Shown in pieces: positions 54,656 to 64,000 of a DNA stretch of 64,000 nt; within the stretch, counting starts at the first letter, position 1; the number at the start of each line of letters is the position of its first letter. Location: the NCBI GenBank assembly GCA_025642065.1, contig JAODUP010000481.1:332001-396000 (forward strand), written 5' to 3'. Origin of the DNA: Paralvinella palmiformis. Its lineage: Eukaryota > Annelida > Polychaeta > Terebellida > Alvinellidae. Made by a program: the position numbers and the translations under genes. Below the pieces are notes generated by a model that had not been told where the DNA came from, ran no database searches, and saw nothing but the letters and a program-made list of their open reading frames with translations.

Positions 54656-56150
54656 GTGTGCTCTTTATTTATTGGAAGTGTATGCGTGGATAAATTATGT
54701 AAGTATAAATGATGCGAGTATAAATGGTGTATGTGGATGAGGGCGCGCGCGCGTGTTTATGTGTAACAGACAGTGGTACCTAAATATATATACACCTACA
54801 AACTCATACCCTCATAACTGATACAGCTACAAGTCTATTCGGCCATACATGTAAACAAATAAATGATCATTACGTATGGATGACTCATCAGCTATCGGGT
54901 AAGGACAAAACTTCAACACCTCCAACATCTACTCAATTTTATTTTAGTCTCAAACATCTAAACTAATCGTACGTTTTATCAGAAGGTTCGGCTTCTATTC
55001 CAATATAGAGTCTACACACAGTGATCGCTAACTGAAGACTAAACTCGTTATATGCTTGACTGGTGTGCGTGTTTAAACAAGTACTGCGAAGGAGAAGGCA
55101 AAGTCACGATTACATCATTTGGACAGATGCGCACCTACGCACAGAAGTATCATATAACGGTTCACACACGCACGAACGCACATACACACACACACACAAT
55201 TATAAAAGAAGAGATCTTCTACAGTTATTGAATGATTAAATGTGTCATTACAATATTACTTTGTATTATATCTAATCAGAGGATTATCGTGAACAGCTCT
55301 TCGCTCTAATTAACCTCCAAAGGTCAAGGACGTCTTCTGTACCTCTGTATGGCAGTAACGTGTTCATCAATCTGCCATCGCACAGCTTGCCCCCCACCCC
55401 AGCCTCCAATTACTGCAGAAATGACACAAATTGATAATAACACATTTAGCACGCAATTAGACTGATATTTTACCAGAGTCTGTCACTCTGATCGTTCGCC
55501 CCCCGTCTACGGCTGTTTCCTCTGCCGCTAGAAGGAGCATACCAATATGGCGGTCTAATTCAGTACTCTCAGAGCATTTGAAAGTCAAATGTAATAGTTG
55601 TAACTATAATGTATTCTGACAACATTCTCGCATAGATCTGGACTTCGTTCTTATCGACGAGGCTTTTTTTACAAAACCCCACCCCCAAGAGCAGTCTTTT
55701 CAGATCACGTCATGTTATTAACAAAAATTGCCGCCAATTTTAATCAACTCGTGTGCAAATTTAAAGGAATTACGTCCTTTGTATGAAAACAGGTCGATTG
55801 CTTGCTAGAAAATATATTATAATTTGTCTTGAATATAACGCCGTATGTGATAAAACTACCACGATCATCATTTCAACTACTAACTCGGACTATTACTACT
55901 TGTAACTTTTACTATTACAACAATAAAAACAGCAAAAACAACAATCATACTGCTATCACCACCACCAAGAACTGAAAGCAACTACTAATACTACTACTGG
56001 CACAACTATTAACTTTATTCAAATGCATTTTAGTTAAAATTAGTTTATTATTATTATTATTTATTATTATTATTATTATTATAAGTGGTAGTAGTTGTAG
56101 TATAATAGTCGAGTGCTTTCACTCCCGCGATAAATCGAAATCAATCTGGC
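54656..56150. other. Intergenic stretch
   Basis: AT-rich with simple repeats: CA-rich at 55165-55198, ACAACA-like at 55920-55980 and (ATT)n at 56045-56082. No gene recognised. Confidence 0.4.
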
Positions 56151-56159
56151 TGGCCATCA

Positions 56160-58250
56160 GCAGATGTCTGCCTGGTGTTTAAACGCAAACAACGTTCTTC
56201 TCAAAGCACACCAAGCAGACAGACGAAGTTTTCACTGCCAACGAAAATCCATCGTTCCTCAGACAACTGCTAATATTGCGTATCACAGTAATAATCACAG
56301 TCCCGGACTACAACAAAGGCACCAATCACCCATCTCTTCGCCGCACTCGACGCCGGTCGGGCTTTGTGTATATCGCATTATCGCCCACCCTAAGGACATC
56401 CGCCGGAAACAAAATGGCCGCCAATTACAAAAGAAAGATTTCCGCATCCGGTTGACGCCTCATTATCTGGCCGCTCAGATAGTGGCAATGAAGTAGTTTA
56501 GGTCGGCCTGCCGGCGATGGGGCCGAGGTTTCCACCGAGACTTGTCGACTAGAGGCAGTGTTTGTAAACGCGTCGAGCGTCGTTTATTGGGACTCGAGGC
56601 TGGCCGGATGTTCTGATGCGTTTTGTTAGGTCGCCAGATGTTCCAGCGACGATACAGGTGTGGCCACTCACCACTGGGTACGATTTATTTTCTTGGCCAA
56701 TTCTCTCATCGGTGGCAATAAGTGCCTCGGGTTGCTCGTTAGTGCATTAGTCTAGTCGGCTAAATCTTGGGACATGTCTCGGTTCGTCAGGTAAAGATAG
56801 ACAGGGTGACGTCGGAGGAAGATTGTGACGGCATCTGATTCACGTAATTACGTCATCATCCAATCACTCTACTTAGAACGCATGCTGAAGTAGTCAGAAC
56901 CTTTCGATTTCTTTGCGGATGATTTATAATTGTTAGAACGACTTCCATTAAGTAATTAAGCAAGTGACAATGTAGACTTTTTGACGCCCAATGTTTTGAC
57001 AATGTTGACTCTGTTTAATGGTACCAGCTTGATCTGGAATATGTTTGACGGAAGAAATATTTTCTTCAACTGTTTCGCCCTGCTTGTTAGGAAGTCCGAG
57101 CGGCTAACAATGGTTAGTGAAACCGAACCTTTTGACAACTGGCTGATCAACGAGCACACCAACAGATGAAGAACGACGCGCAATAGTAACGTAAATATGT
57201 GCATGGCTTAGAATACACTGAAGAATACGAGTTAATCTCATTAGAAACAAGGACTGTTATTATGCTGAGCATAGTGGCGAGGTCTTCTCAGCAGATAAAT
57301 ATAAACTGTAGAAGGAAAGCTCAGACTTTGCATTTGTAAATACACCAACAACAATAACAAAAATAAACAAACCTTCCTAAATGAAAACCCAACAAGTTCC
57401 AAAACGTACATAGCACGAAGCTAGATTTGGCTGTATTATTTATGTACCTGTATGAAACCTGGACTGATAGAAATATAGACACAGGGAGATTATCTCGGGA
57501 AGTACACGAGACAGGTACGTGCAAACAACTTCTTCGTGAATGTTCCAGGCTGATAACTACGCGTTATCTTCTATGTGCCAGCCTATCCCTTGGTATTAAG
57601 CTATCAGAACGACATTTACAATAAGCGTTTAGTTTTATTCGATTTTTAATAATAAAACTTTTAGTATTACAAATTCGCCTATCACACGATTACCGATTTA
57701 CGTCATAAACGCGCTTCTGCTCTGAAAATATGACGCACTTTTCGAATGAAAAGCGTCACCTGCGGATGATGTCCGTCACCCAGATATTGGCGACAAAAAT
57801 ATTACAATCTACTCTAGAGATGCTAAAATCGTCATGCTGGATATAGAATTATTCGATTTCCATCGGCTTTCGTCCGCTAAACGTCGCCAGATAACGACAG
57901 GGTGATGTATTTAGCGATTCTTCGAGAGGAAAAATCTGGCTCGGACATCGGCACGCAGCTAAATCGACTGGATGAAGTATTAATAGTACTCGCCCAGACT
58001 ACATCAAACGCGAGAACAAAGACGCTAACGATTGTGGTGTCGCCTTCGCGCCGTCGTCGTCATCTGATGGCGATGGCTTAGGGAACACCGTTCTCGTCTC
58101 GTCTGATGAAGTGGGCGGAAAATGTGTGCCTCTCGCAGGCGGCAAGTTCTCCTCTCTGGAGTGAGTACTTAACTCTGACTTAGGTGCGAAAAGTGCTCGA
58201 CGGCAGCTCGACAATATGTCTTTGTCACGGCGTAGGAGGTGCACTAAGAG
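56160..58250. other. CpG-rich intergenic segment
   Basis: CpG-rich blocks at 56300-56960 and 57660-58240. A 110-codon plus frame (56164-56496) and an 81-codon minus frame (57999-58244) show no recognisable domains. Nearest CpG-rich DNA upstream of GALNT besides its own 5' end, so a distal regulatory role is possible but unproven. Confidence 0.3.
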
Positions 58251-58604
58251 TCTAAAATAATACCTACTTATTGTCGGCGGTGTATGTCTTGGAAAACATT
58301 GATTTGTCGTGGTAATTATGGTTCGTGTTGTGTAAATAGAGGAGCGTACCAGAAATACCTCTAATTAGGAGTGTTTTCCCGTGGATGTGACGGGCAGAGG
58401 CCGACATATGTGCAGCGATAAATAGGCATATATACAGACAGATGGGCGTGGATGATTTGACGGACATATACACGAAACCACGTATTCCTGAAAGTATTAA
58501 TCAGCCAGTTAGTAAATGCTCACCGAACAAATGGCCAGTTCAAACAGAGTACCTATAAATTGTGTTCAATTATTACTGCTAATACTAATAACGGTAATTT
58601 TAAT

Positions 58605-58950
58605 AAAGCAGCTATTACTAGCTGGCGCCACGAAACCATTGTATCCATAACTAAAAAAGAAAGCTGAACGATCAACATTATTTATCAGTGATAGCAACAT
58701 TGAACAAACTAGTTTTAAAACCGATTTTAATTTGTCAAGAGTTGTTGCACTTCTAATTTGCGCCCTTAATATGCTACGCAGTGAGGACGAGCTGACTGAA
58801 CGAGCCGAGTTTTGGGGGTGGCTTTCTAAAGGTTAATGGATCATTCAGATATTCTGGTGTAATGAGTTAATAGTAACATATTCAAATGGATTAGCTATCT
58901 AATAAATAGTAAATCCAGTTTTTTAAGAATTAGGACGATAGAGTACCAGG
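58605..58950 (-). mobile_element. LINE C-terminal fragment
   Basis: The plus strand carries TTTTAAAACCGATTTTAATTTGTCAAGAG and CGAGTTTTGGGGGTGGCTTTCTAA…CATTCAGATATTCTGGTGTAATGAGTTAATA, the same order as the minus-strand LINE at 31800-32030. An internal segment is deleted. Strongly decayed. Confidence 0.7.
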
Positions 58951-60439
58951 TGTTAGGCCCTATACATTTGTTTTTGGTGTTATCCTTGGTTGCTTAATGT
59001 TTATTATGAACTCTTTTGTGTCGTGTACACATTTACATGAACAAGTTTACTTAATAAAACGAAACGAAACAAATGTTTTCGATTACTAATCACCAAGCTC
59101 GGTGTGCTTTACACAGATATACTCGTTATTGGCTCATAACTGATAATAATAATATAGGAATTCTTAACTAATATACGGACGGGTAGAACTCCTACCTTAA
59201 CCATTCAATGGTCCATTGTATTAATTTTGCATCTAATTAACACATTGTCACAAACCTTCGTCTCGTGTGTGCTGCCATCATCTGACGTCGAACCATTTAG
59301 AAATTCTCTTAACTAAGAGAAAGCAGAGTTGTTGCGATCGTTTAATCTCGGTTGCGTTATTTATACCACTTCTGTTGTTTAGTGTTTCAACTCTGTGACA
59401 TGTGACACGTTTATAACATTATTTTTCGCGTCGCTCTCTATTTTCAATATAACAGACACTTAATACAGAGTTTTGTTATGGTTACGCGTCAGACGTTGTT
59501 ATGGCAACTAGACTACACGTCAACGCCAAATTTCTCGCTAATGTTTCCCGCCCATTCCTCCATAGTGACGGTTTGAACTGATACCGTAAGAACAACAACA
59601 ACACACACACACACACGCACACACTCACGCACGCACGCACACACAATTTCTTTCTGACTTCTAGTTGTGGTAAGGACTTGTATTTATAATCGTAGCATGT
59701 CCTAAACAATACCCGACATAATGCCTGTGTATTCAGAACTATTGCTAAACTTGTGGTATTACTTGTTTAAAATTGCAGTTTAATTCTTCTGAGTTTAAAA
59801 GTATAAATAATTGTTAATTAGTGCAATTTCCCAGTTGGTTTGCACATTTCAAAGTAATTATCTATTGGTAAAAACTGTTTTAGTCATTGTAATTTAGATA
59901 TTTCGAGTCTATGATATAGATATGTAAGAACTCTGGTGAGTGAAATTATTATTATTATTATTACAGATTATAGTGTATACGTGTTTATTTTAGTTTTATG
60001 TCTAATATGGAGGAATTACAAAACAAGGTCAGTTGTTCTTGATCTATTATCTCATAATCGATCAGGTCTCGTGAAAATTAGGGTTAGCGACAATTATTGA
60101 TACCCACGAAAGTCTAGAAGCCGATTGTTTGATTCGAATCGAGTCCTTCCAATTCGTAGTGGAACAAATGACCACCGATCCAGTAACATCACTTGGTCTA
60201 TTTTAGAGACCATCTAACACGGGTTATCTTCGATATTATGTTCGCACGTTTCGCAAACAAACACTCGTACCATATGGTCATAAAACAGTGATTGGTTTCA
60301 AAAGAGGTTCGACGTCTAAATTATCGAATTTTACGCGAAAACAAATTCGGCCCAGATGTTGAAATGGGCAAACTAGGTGTATTGAAACTTCACAAGAATT
60401 CTGCAAATCGCGAGTTCAGTTTATTTTCACTTCACCAAG
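58951..60439. other. GALNT upstream region
   Basis: No coding sequence. Contains (CA)n at 59602-59645 and (ATT)n at 59947-59965. The GALNT promoter and 5' UTR should lie in the last part; no TATA box was pinned down. Confidence 0.4.
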
Positions 60440-60782
60440 ATGTCATTAATATGTCGTCGAACTAGGAGGACGCTGTTTTATGCCGTTTTTTTTCTGTTAC
60501 TGACAAGTATTTGCTATTTTAATGAGACCATAAAAACATATTTGATGGCGGCTATCAGCGGTGAAAATGGTGGTTCCGGAGAACGGTTGATATTCGCTAG
60601 TAGGATGCCTGCTGGTCAAATGTTACGCCACCTTATCGAGATTCATAAGAAACGGCTCGATTTAAATGACGTTGCGCCGAAAACTCCATTACGAAACGTG
60701 GCATTAGAAAAACCAAGCAAGTCACGTGATATAATGCACTTTAGCGTGCGGAAGGCTCAGGCAGTGGCTCCCGATCATCCAG
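60440..60782 (+). CDS. GALNT exon 1
   Basis: Residues 1-114 plus one base. Start ATG in ACCAAGATGTC, with short cytosolic tail, signal anchor and stem region. Donor GTTTGT at 60783. Read-through of the intron gives a 144-codon frame, so the splice is inferred from phase and homology of the next exon. Confidence 0.9.
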
Positions 60783-62443
60783 GTTTGTATAATTCTGGTT
60801 TGTTTACCTACAGTGTTGGTGAAAGTAATCGTATTTGTTTTGTCTGTTTTAACTACACTATGGATAGCCGTTGATTAGGTGTTTTGCTGTCATATAGGTA
60901 GTTTTCGTGCAGGTACTAAATGTATAAGTAATTATTGCATTGTTTAGATAATCATTGTATAAATAGTCTTTAATCGACATACATGGTAAGTTAATTATTA
61001 CATTCGCTGTTATTTTATATATAGTTATTGTATATTTTATTTTGTTTCCAGGTCAGTTTTTCACCCACAAACTTCCCCCTCATTAACATATTTACGTTTC
61101 GCGTCGAAAAAGTATTAGTTGTATTTTAATTATTTACTGACATATTTAAATTTAAAATGTTTTATGAAATAGAGTAAATTAAAAAAAAAATAGACCATTC
61201 TATAATTTATCTAAACAAAGCATCATCATAATTTTCTGGGGATCAAAGAACAATAATAAATAAAATATTGGTCAAGCACGGAACTACCATCACAGGTAGA
61301 AACTATAAGATGAATAATAAGCTAGCTAGCTCCCTGAAGGGATCATATCCATTGCAATTGGTAATCACAAACAATGATCGTAGAGACAGGTAATACAAGA
61401 TATATTGATCGGGCACTGAGCTGAGGTCATGTTGCGGTATGTTATAAATAAAAGAGGCGTCAAGTATGACACTTGATTAATCCTGACCTGGCATGTACTA
61501 TTACATGCCCAAGGTCATTAAGATGGCGAATGACTGGAGGGCCAGTAGGCTTAAGAGGCAAGCGTATAGGTAGTTACTGTATGAAAGAACACGGTGTAGA
61601 AAATGCTTATTTCATAGGGTAGTAACTGTATCAGTAGTCCTCGTATAGCTATTGTATAGATAGTCAATGTAAAGATAGCAGGTGGATTAGTAAAAAAAAA
61701 AGATCAAGTGAATGTTTGAGATTTGATGAGAGTGTGTGGTATATATTTTATTTTAATAAATGACTAACACACTTCTAGTTACCTCAGTGTTGATTGGGAG
61801 GACTAGAAGACGGCAGGTGCTCGGTTCGAATCCGCCAACTACCTAATGGTCGTTTCTAGATTCAGTCATCCACGAATGAGTTTCTCATTGAGAGGTGACG
61901 ATTTCGTTTTGATTACGCGCATATAGCAGCTCAGCATCTAGAACGTTAAGTGTAAGCGATTAATATCAAGACTCTTAAGTAAGTCTATAAATTAAGAAAT
62001 AAAATACTTAAAAATACGCGCAGTGATCTGCTACGATAATAATGAATCATCTCTTATCTGGAACTCATACACTAGGAGATCCTGTGAAGTGGTATAATAT
62101 CGTTTAATGCATCAACACGATGTATGTTATATTACGATGAGATACTACAGCTTAGATGTTAGGGTCTATGACTCAAGATCACCTAAACAAAGTTGGAGCT
62201 ATATAACAAAACATACCCTAGCATTTAAAAAACAATATATATTCCCAAATTAAATTTGTACTCGGTATGAATACAGGTGAATACGGCAGACCAGTGTTTG
62301 TCAATGTTCCCAAGTTAAATTATAAGGAGAAAGATGAATACGAAAAAGGCTGGAAGAGATATCAGTTCAATGAGTTTGTCAGTAACATGATCAGCTTACG
62401 GCGGCCATTACCTGATGTAAGAAACCCCCAGTAAGTATACTGT

Positions 62444-62491
<48 letters not shown>

Positions 62492-62825
62492 TATGTGTTT
62501 GTGTGTATCCATGCATCTGTGCGTGCGTGCCTGCGTATACTTTGCTTATTTAATATATGAGTGTTAGACTAAGTGAGTGGGATTTGCATTCGTATATTCA
62601 GTGTGCTAAATATAATTAACGCAACACACCATGTTTACCTGTAGCTGTCATCTTAATTCATATTTTCCTAAATATAACACTGCATCTTATGGAAAATGAA
62701 CTAATAGCAAATATGGCTTCTTTCATTACAGTAAAGCTGCACAAGTGTTAATATTACACGGTACTAGAATCTGACTATAGTCAGACAGTATACTACTAGC
62801 ATTCTATTTACGCCCATTTTACTTA

Positions 62826-62896
<71 letters not shown>

Positions 62897-64000
62897 CCTT
62901 AAAGTGAAGTTGTGTAATTATGATTAGAATAAATATGACAATTACTTTTTTTGTGTCAACAGATGTTTGAATGTTACCTATCCATATAGCCTACCTGTAG
63001 CTAGTGTGGTTATTATCTTCTATAATGAAGCCTGGTCGGTACTGATCAGGACAGTATATAGCGTCCTGTATCGATCACCGGATCATCTTCTCCGAGAAAT
63101 CCTTCTAGTAGACGACCACTCAGACGTGCATGGATTCCGTAAGTTTAAGAGCCGACAATTAGAACGTGATTATCTCGAGAAGCCATGCACCAAAAACATA
63201 AATTTTATGTGTTATTATATGCACGCACATAAATAATGATATCTGGAGAAATGCCTGAAAAGCTTTTTTGGGTAGTCCAGTGGCGCAGTGGTTAGACGCC
63301 CAGCTGAAAACATCCAGACTGTGGGTTCAAATCCGAATGATGCCTGTGGTTGTTTGATTTGTTTCTCTAGTGAGTGGCCACTCGGCCATATGTTCTAGAT
63401 GAGACCAGCGCCGATGTTGCTGAAATCAATACAACTCAACATCGAAGGTTCTAAGGCATTGAACCAAATGGACACATGCATATACACACACAAACATACA
63501 CACACACACATACATACACACATACGCATGCACAGAAAGAATAACAACAATGACGAAACGATTATAATAATAATAATAATAGTAATACTTCATAATGGCT
63601 AATAATGCTTTGACTTATTGTAGCTAACCTTGGGCGTCCCCTAGAGGCCTTTGTCCAGAGTTACTCGAAACTGAAACTAATACGAACAGAAAATCACGCT
63701 GGGCTTATCCATGCCAGAATGTCTGGTGTTAAGGCTGCTACTGGTGACGTCATTGTGTTTCTCGATTCTCACTGCGAGGCAGCGGAAGGTACTATTTGGG
63801 AACCATCATTAAATCTTATTTATATGCAACGGGAAATAATTGTCTACCATATTGCGTCTATAATGTAACATTGCTAATGGTCGTTTACTGTTATCACAAC
63901 ATTCTTGTTGGGCGCCTCCGCGGCCTAGCGGTAGCGTGTTGGACCACACATGCCTTTGCTACCCGTGTTCAAATCTCGGCGTGAGCATATATGAACGTTG
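60440..64000 (+). CDS. Polypeptide N-acetylgalactosaminyltransferase (GALNT), 5' part, continues past window
   Basis: Transfers GalNAc from UDP-GalNAc to Ser/Thr, the first step of mucin-type O-glycosylation in the Golgi. Four exons (60440-60782, 62277-62430, 62963-63138, 63624-63788) join in phase to 279 residues. A type II membrane anchor (about 11-27, after a basic RRTRR) is followed by a stem and the family block EYGRPV…[19 protein letters not shown]. The GT-A catalytic domain shows FYNEAWS (185-191), LLVDDHSD (213-220, nucleotide-sugar site) and the metal-binding DxH at Asp272-Ser-His274 in FLDSHCE. The frame is open at the last donor; the expected 'GWLEPLL' block, the Gal/GalNAc-T motif and the ricin-type lectin domain would lie beyond the window. 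The isoform cannot be assigned; DSHCE is seen in several GALNTs. Confidence 0.95.
62277..62430 (+). CDS. GALNT exon 2
   Basis: Residues 115-165 plus two bases: [16 protein letters not shown]…[24 protein letters not shown]. The 'FN..VSN.I.L.R.LPD.R' block is the conserved start of the GALNT luminal domain. Acceptor ATACAG, donor GTAAGT. Confidence 0.93.
62447..62488. repeat. (AT)21 microsatellite in GALNT intron 2
   Basis: Starts 16 bases after the exon 2 donor, then grades into TG-rich sequence. Confidence 0.97.
62829..62894. repeat. (AT)33 microsatellite in GALNT intron 2
   Basis: A 66-bp pure AT run ending about 70 bp before the exon 3 acceptor, where branch point and polypyrimidine signals would be expected. 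Confidence 0.97.
62963..63138 (+). CDS. GALNT exon 3
   Basis: Gln166 is completed by its first base, then Cys167-Phe224. Contains [20 protein letters not shown] and [11 protein letters not shown]. Acceptor CAACAG; donor GTAAGT at 63139, placed there to keep phase with exon 4. Confidence 0.95.
63273..63455 (+). mobile_element. SINE family 3 copy in GALNT intron 3
   Basis: tRNA-like promoter AGTGGCGCAGTGGTTAGACG (A box) and GTGGGTTCAAATCCG (B box), then CACTCGGCCATATGTTCTAGATGAGACCAGCGCCGATG and ACAACTCAACATCG. The best preserved family 3 copy here, in the sense orientation of the host gene. Confidence 0.85.
63624..63788 (+). CDS. GALNT exon 4
   Basis: Pro225 completed, then Asn226-Glu279: [31 protein letters not shown] and [10 protein letters not shown] with the DxH metal site. 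Donor GTACTA at 63789. The following exon is outside the window. Confidence 0.95.
63909..64000 (+). mobile_element. SINE family 1 copy, cut by the window edge
   Basis: Head GGGCGCCTCCGCGGCCTAGCGGTAGCGTG with B-box region GTGTTCAAATCTCGGCGTG and the first bases of the centre. It lies in the intron after GALNT exon 4. Confidence 0.88.

Noticed and set aside
56164..56496. 110-codon plus-strand open frame
   Set aside because: The composition (Gln, His, Ser, Arg) follows local base content. No domain, splice site or repeat support.

Overview
The window is eukaryotic, from an animal nuclear genome. Genes are split by GT-AG introns, the DNA is AT-rich, and tRNA-derived SINEs, LINE remnants, DNA-transposon remnants, microsatellites and minisatellites are everywhere. 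The intron structure, the mixed repeat load and a strongly bimodal CpG content (typical of invertebrate mosaic methylation) suggest a marine invertebrate, most likely a mollusc or other lophotrochozoan. That placement is inference; no species is recognised.

Only two host genes are firmly supported. (1) A complete minus-strand short-chain dehydrogenase of the DHRS1 type: nine coding exons between 22792 and 11047 join in perfect phase to give 323 residues with the TGxxxGxG cofactor motif and the S-Y-K catalytic triad. (2) The 5' part of a plus-strand polypeptide N-acetylgalactosaminyltransferase (GALNT, the Golgi enzyme that starts mucin-type O-glycosylation): four exons from 60440 to 63788, running off the right edge. 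The two genes have no evident functional link.

Layout. 1-9.2 kb: LINE endonuclease and reverse-transcriptase remnants on opposite strands, a frameshifted THAP-domain relic, an unexplained 128-codon open frame, and a 25-bp tandem array. 9.2-27 kb: a CpG-poor domain holding all of DHRS1; its introns contain SINEs (two with clear target-site duplications), a mariner relic with a DD34D spacing, hAT-like inverted-repeat elements and a LINE tail. 27-34 kb: a sharp return to CpG-rich sequence, with an inverted-repeat MITE, a FLYWCH-like coding scrap behind a 23-bp minisatellite, SINEs, and a LINE split by another LINE in opposite orientation. 34-60.4 kb: no convincing gene; several very CpG-rich islands (about 35.4-37.2, 42.9-43.5, 44.9-45.4, 47.4-48.5 and 56.2-58.2 kb) lie between SINEs, a small MITE and a CTAATG-based minisatellite. 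60.4-64 kb: GALNT.

The signals most worth a second look are the CpG-depleted domain that brackets DHRS1 and the matching CpG decay of SINE copies inside versus outside it. No CRISPR array, rRNA gene or functional tRNA gene was seen, and there is no clear evidence of a wholly new gene system.
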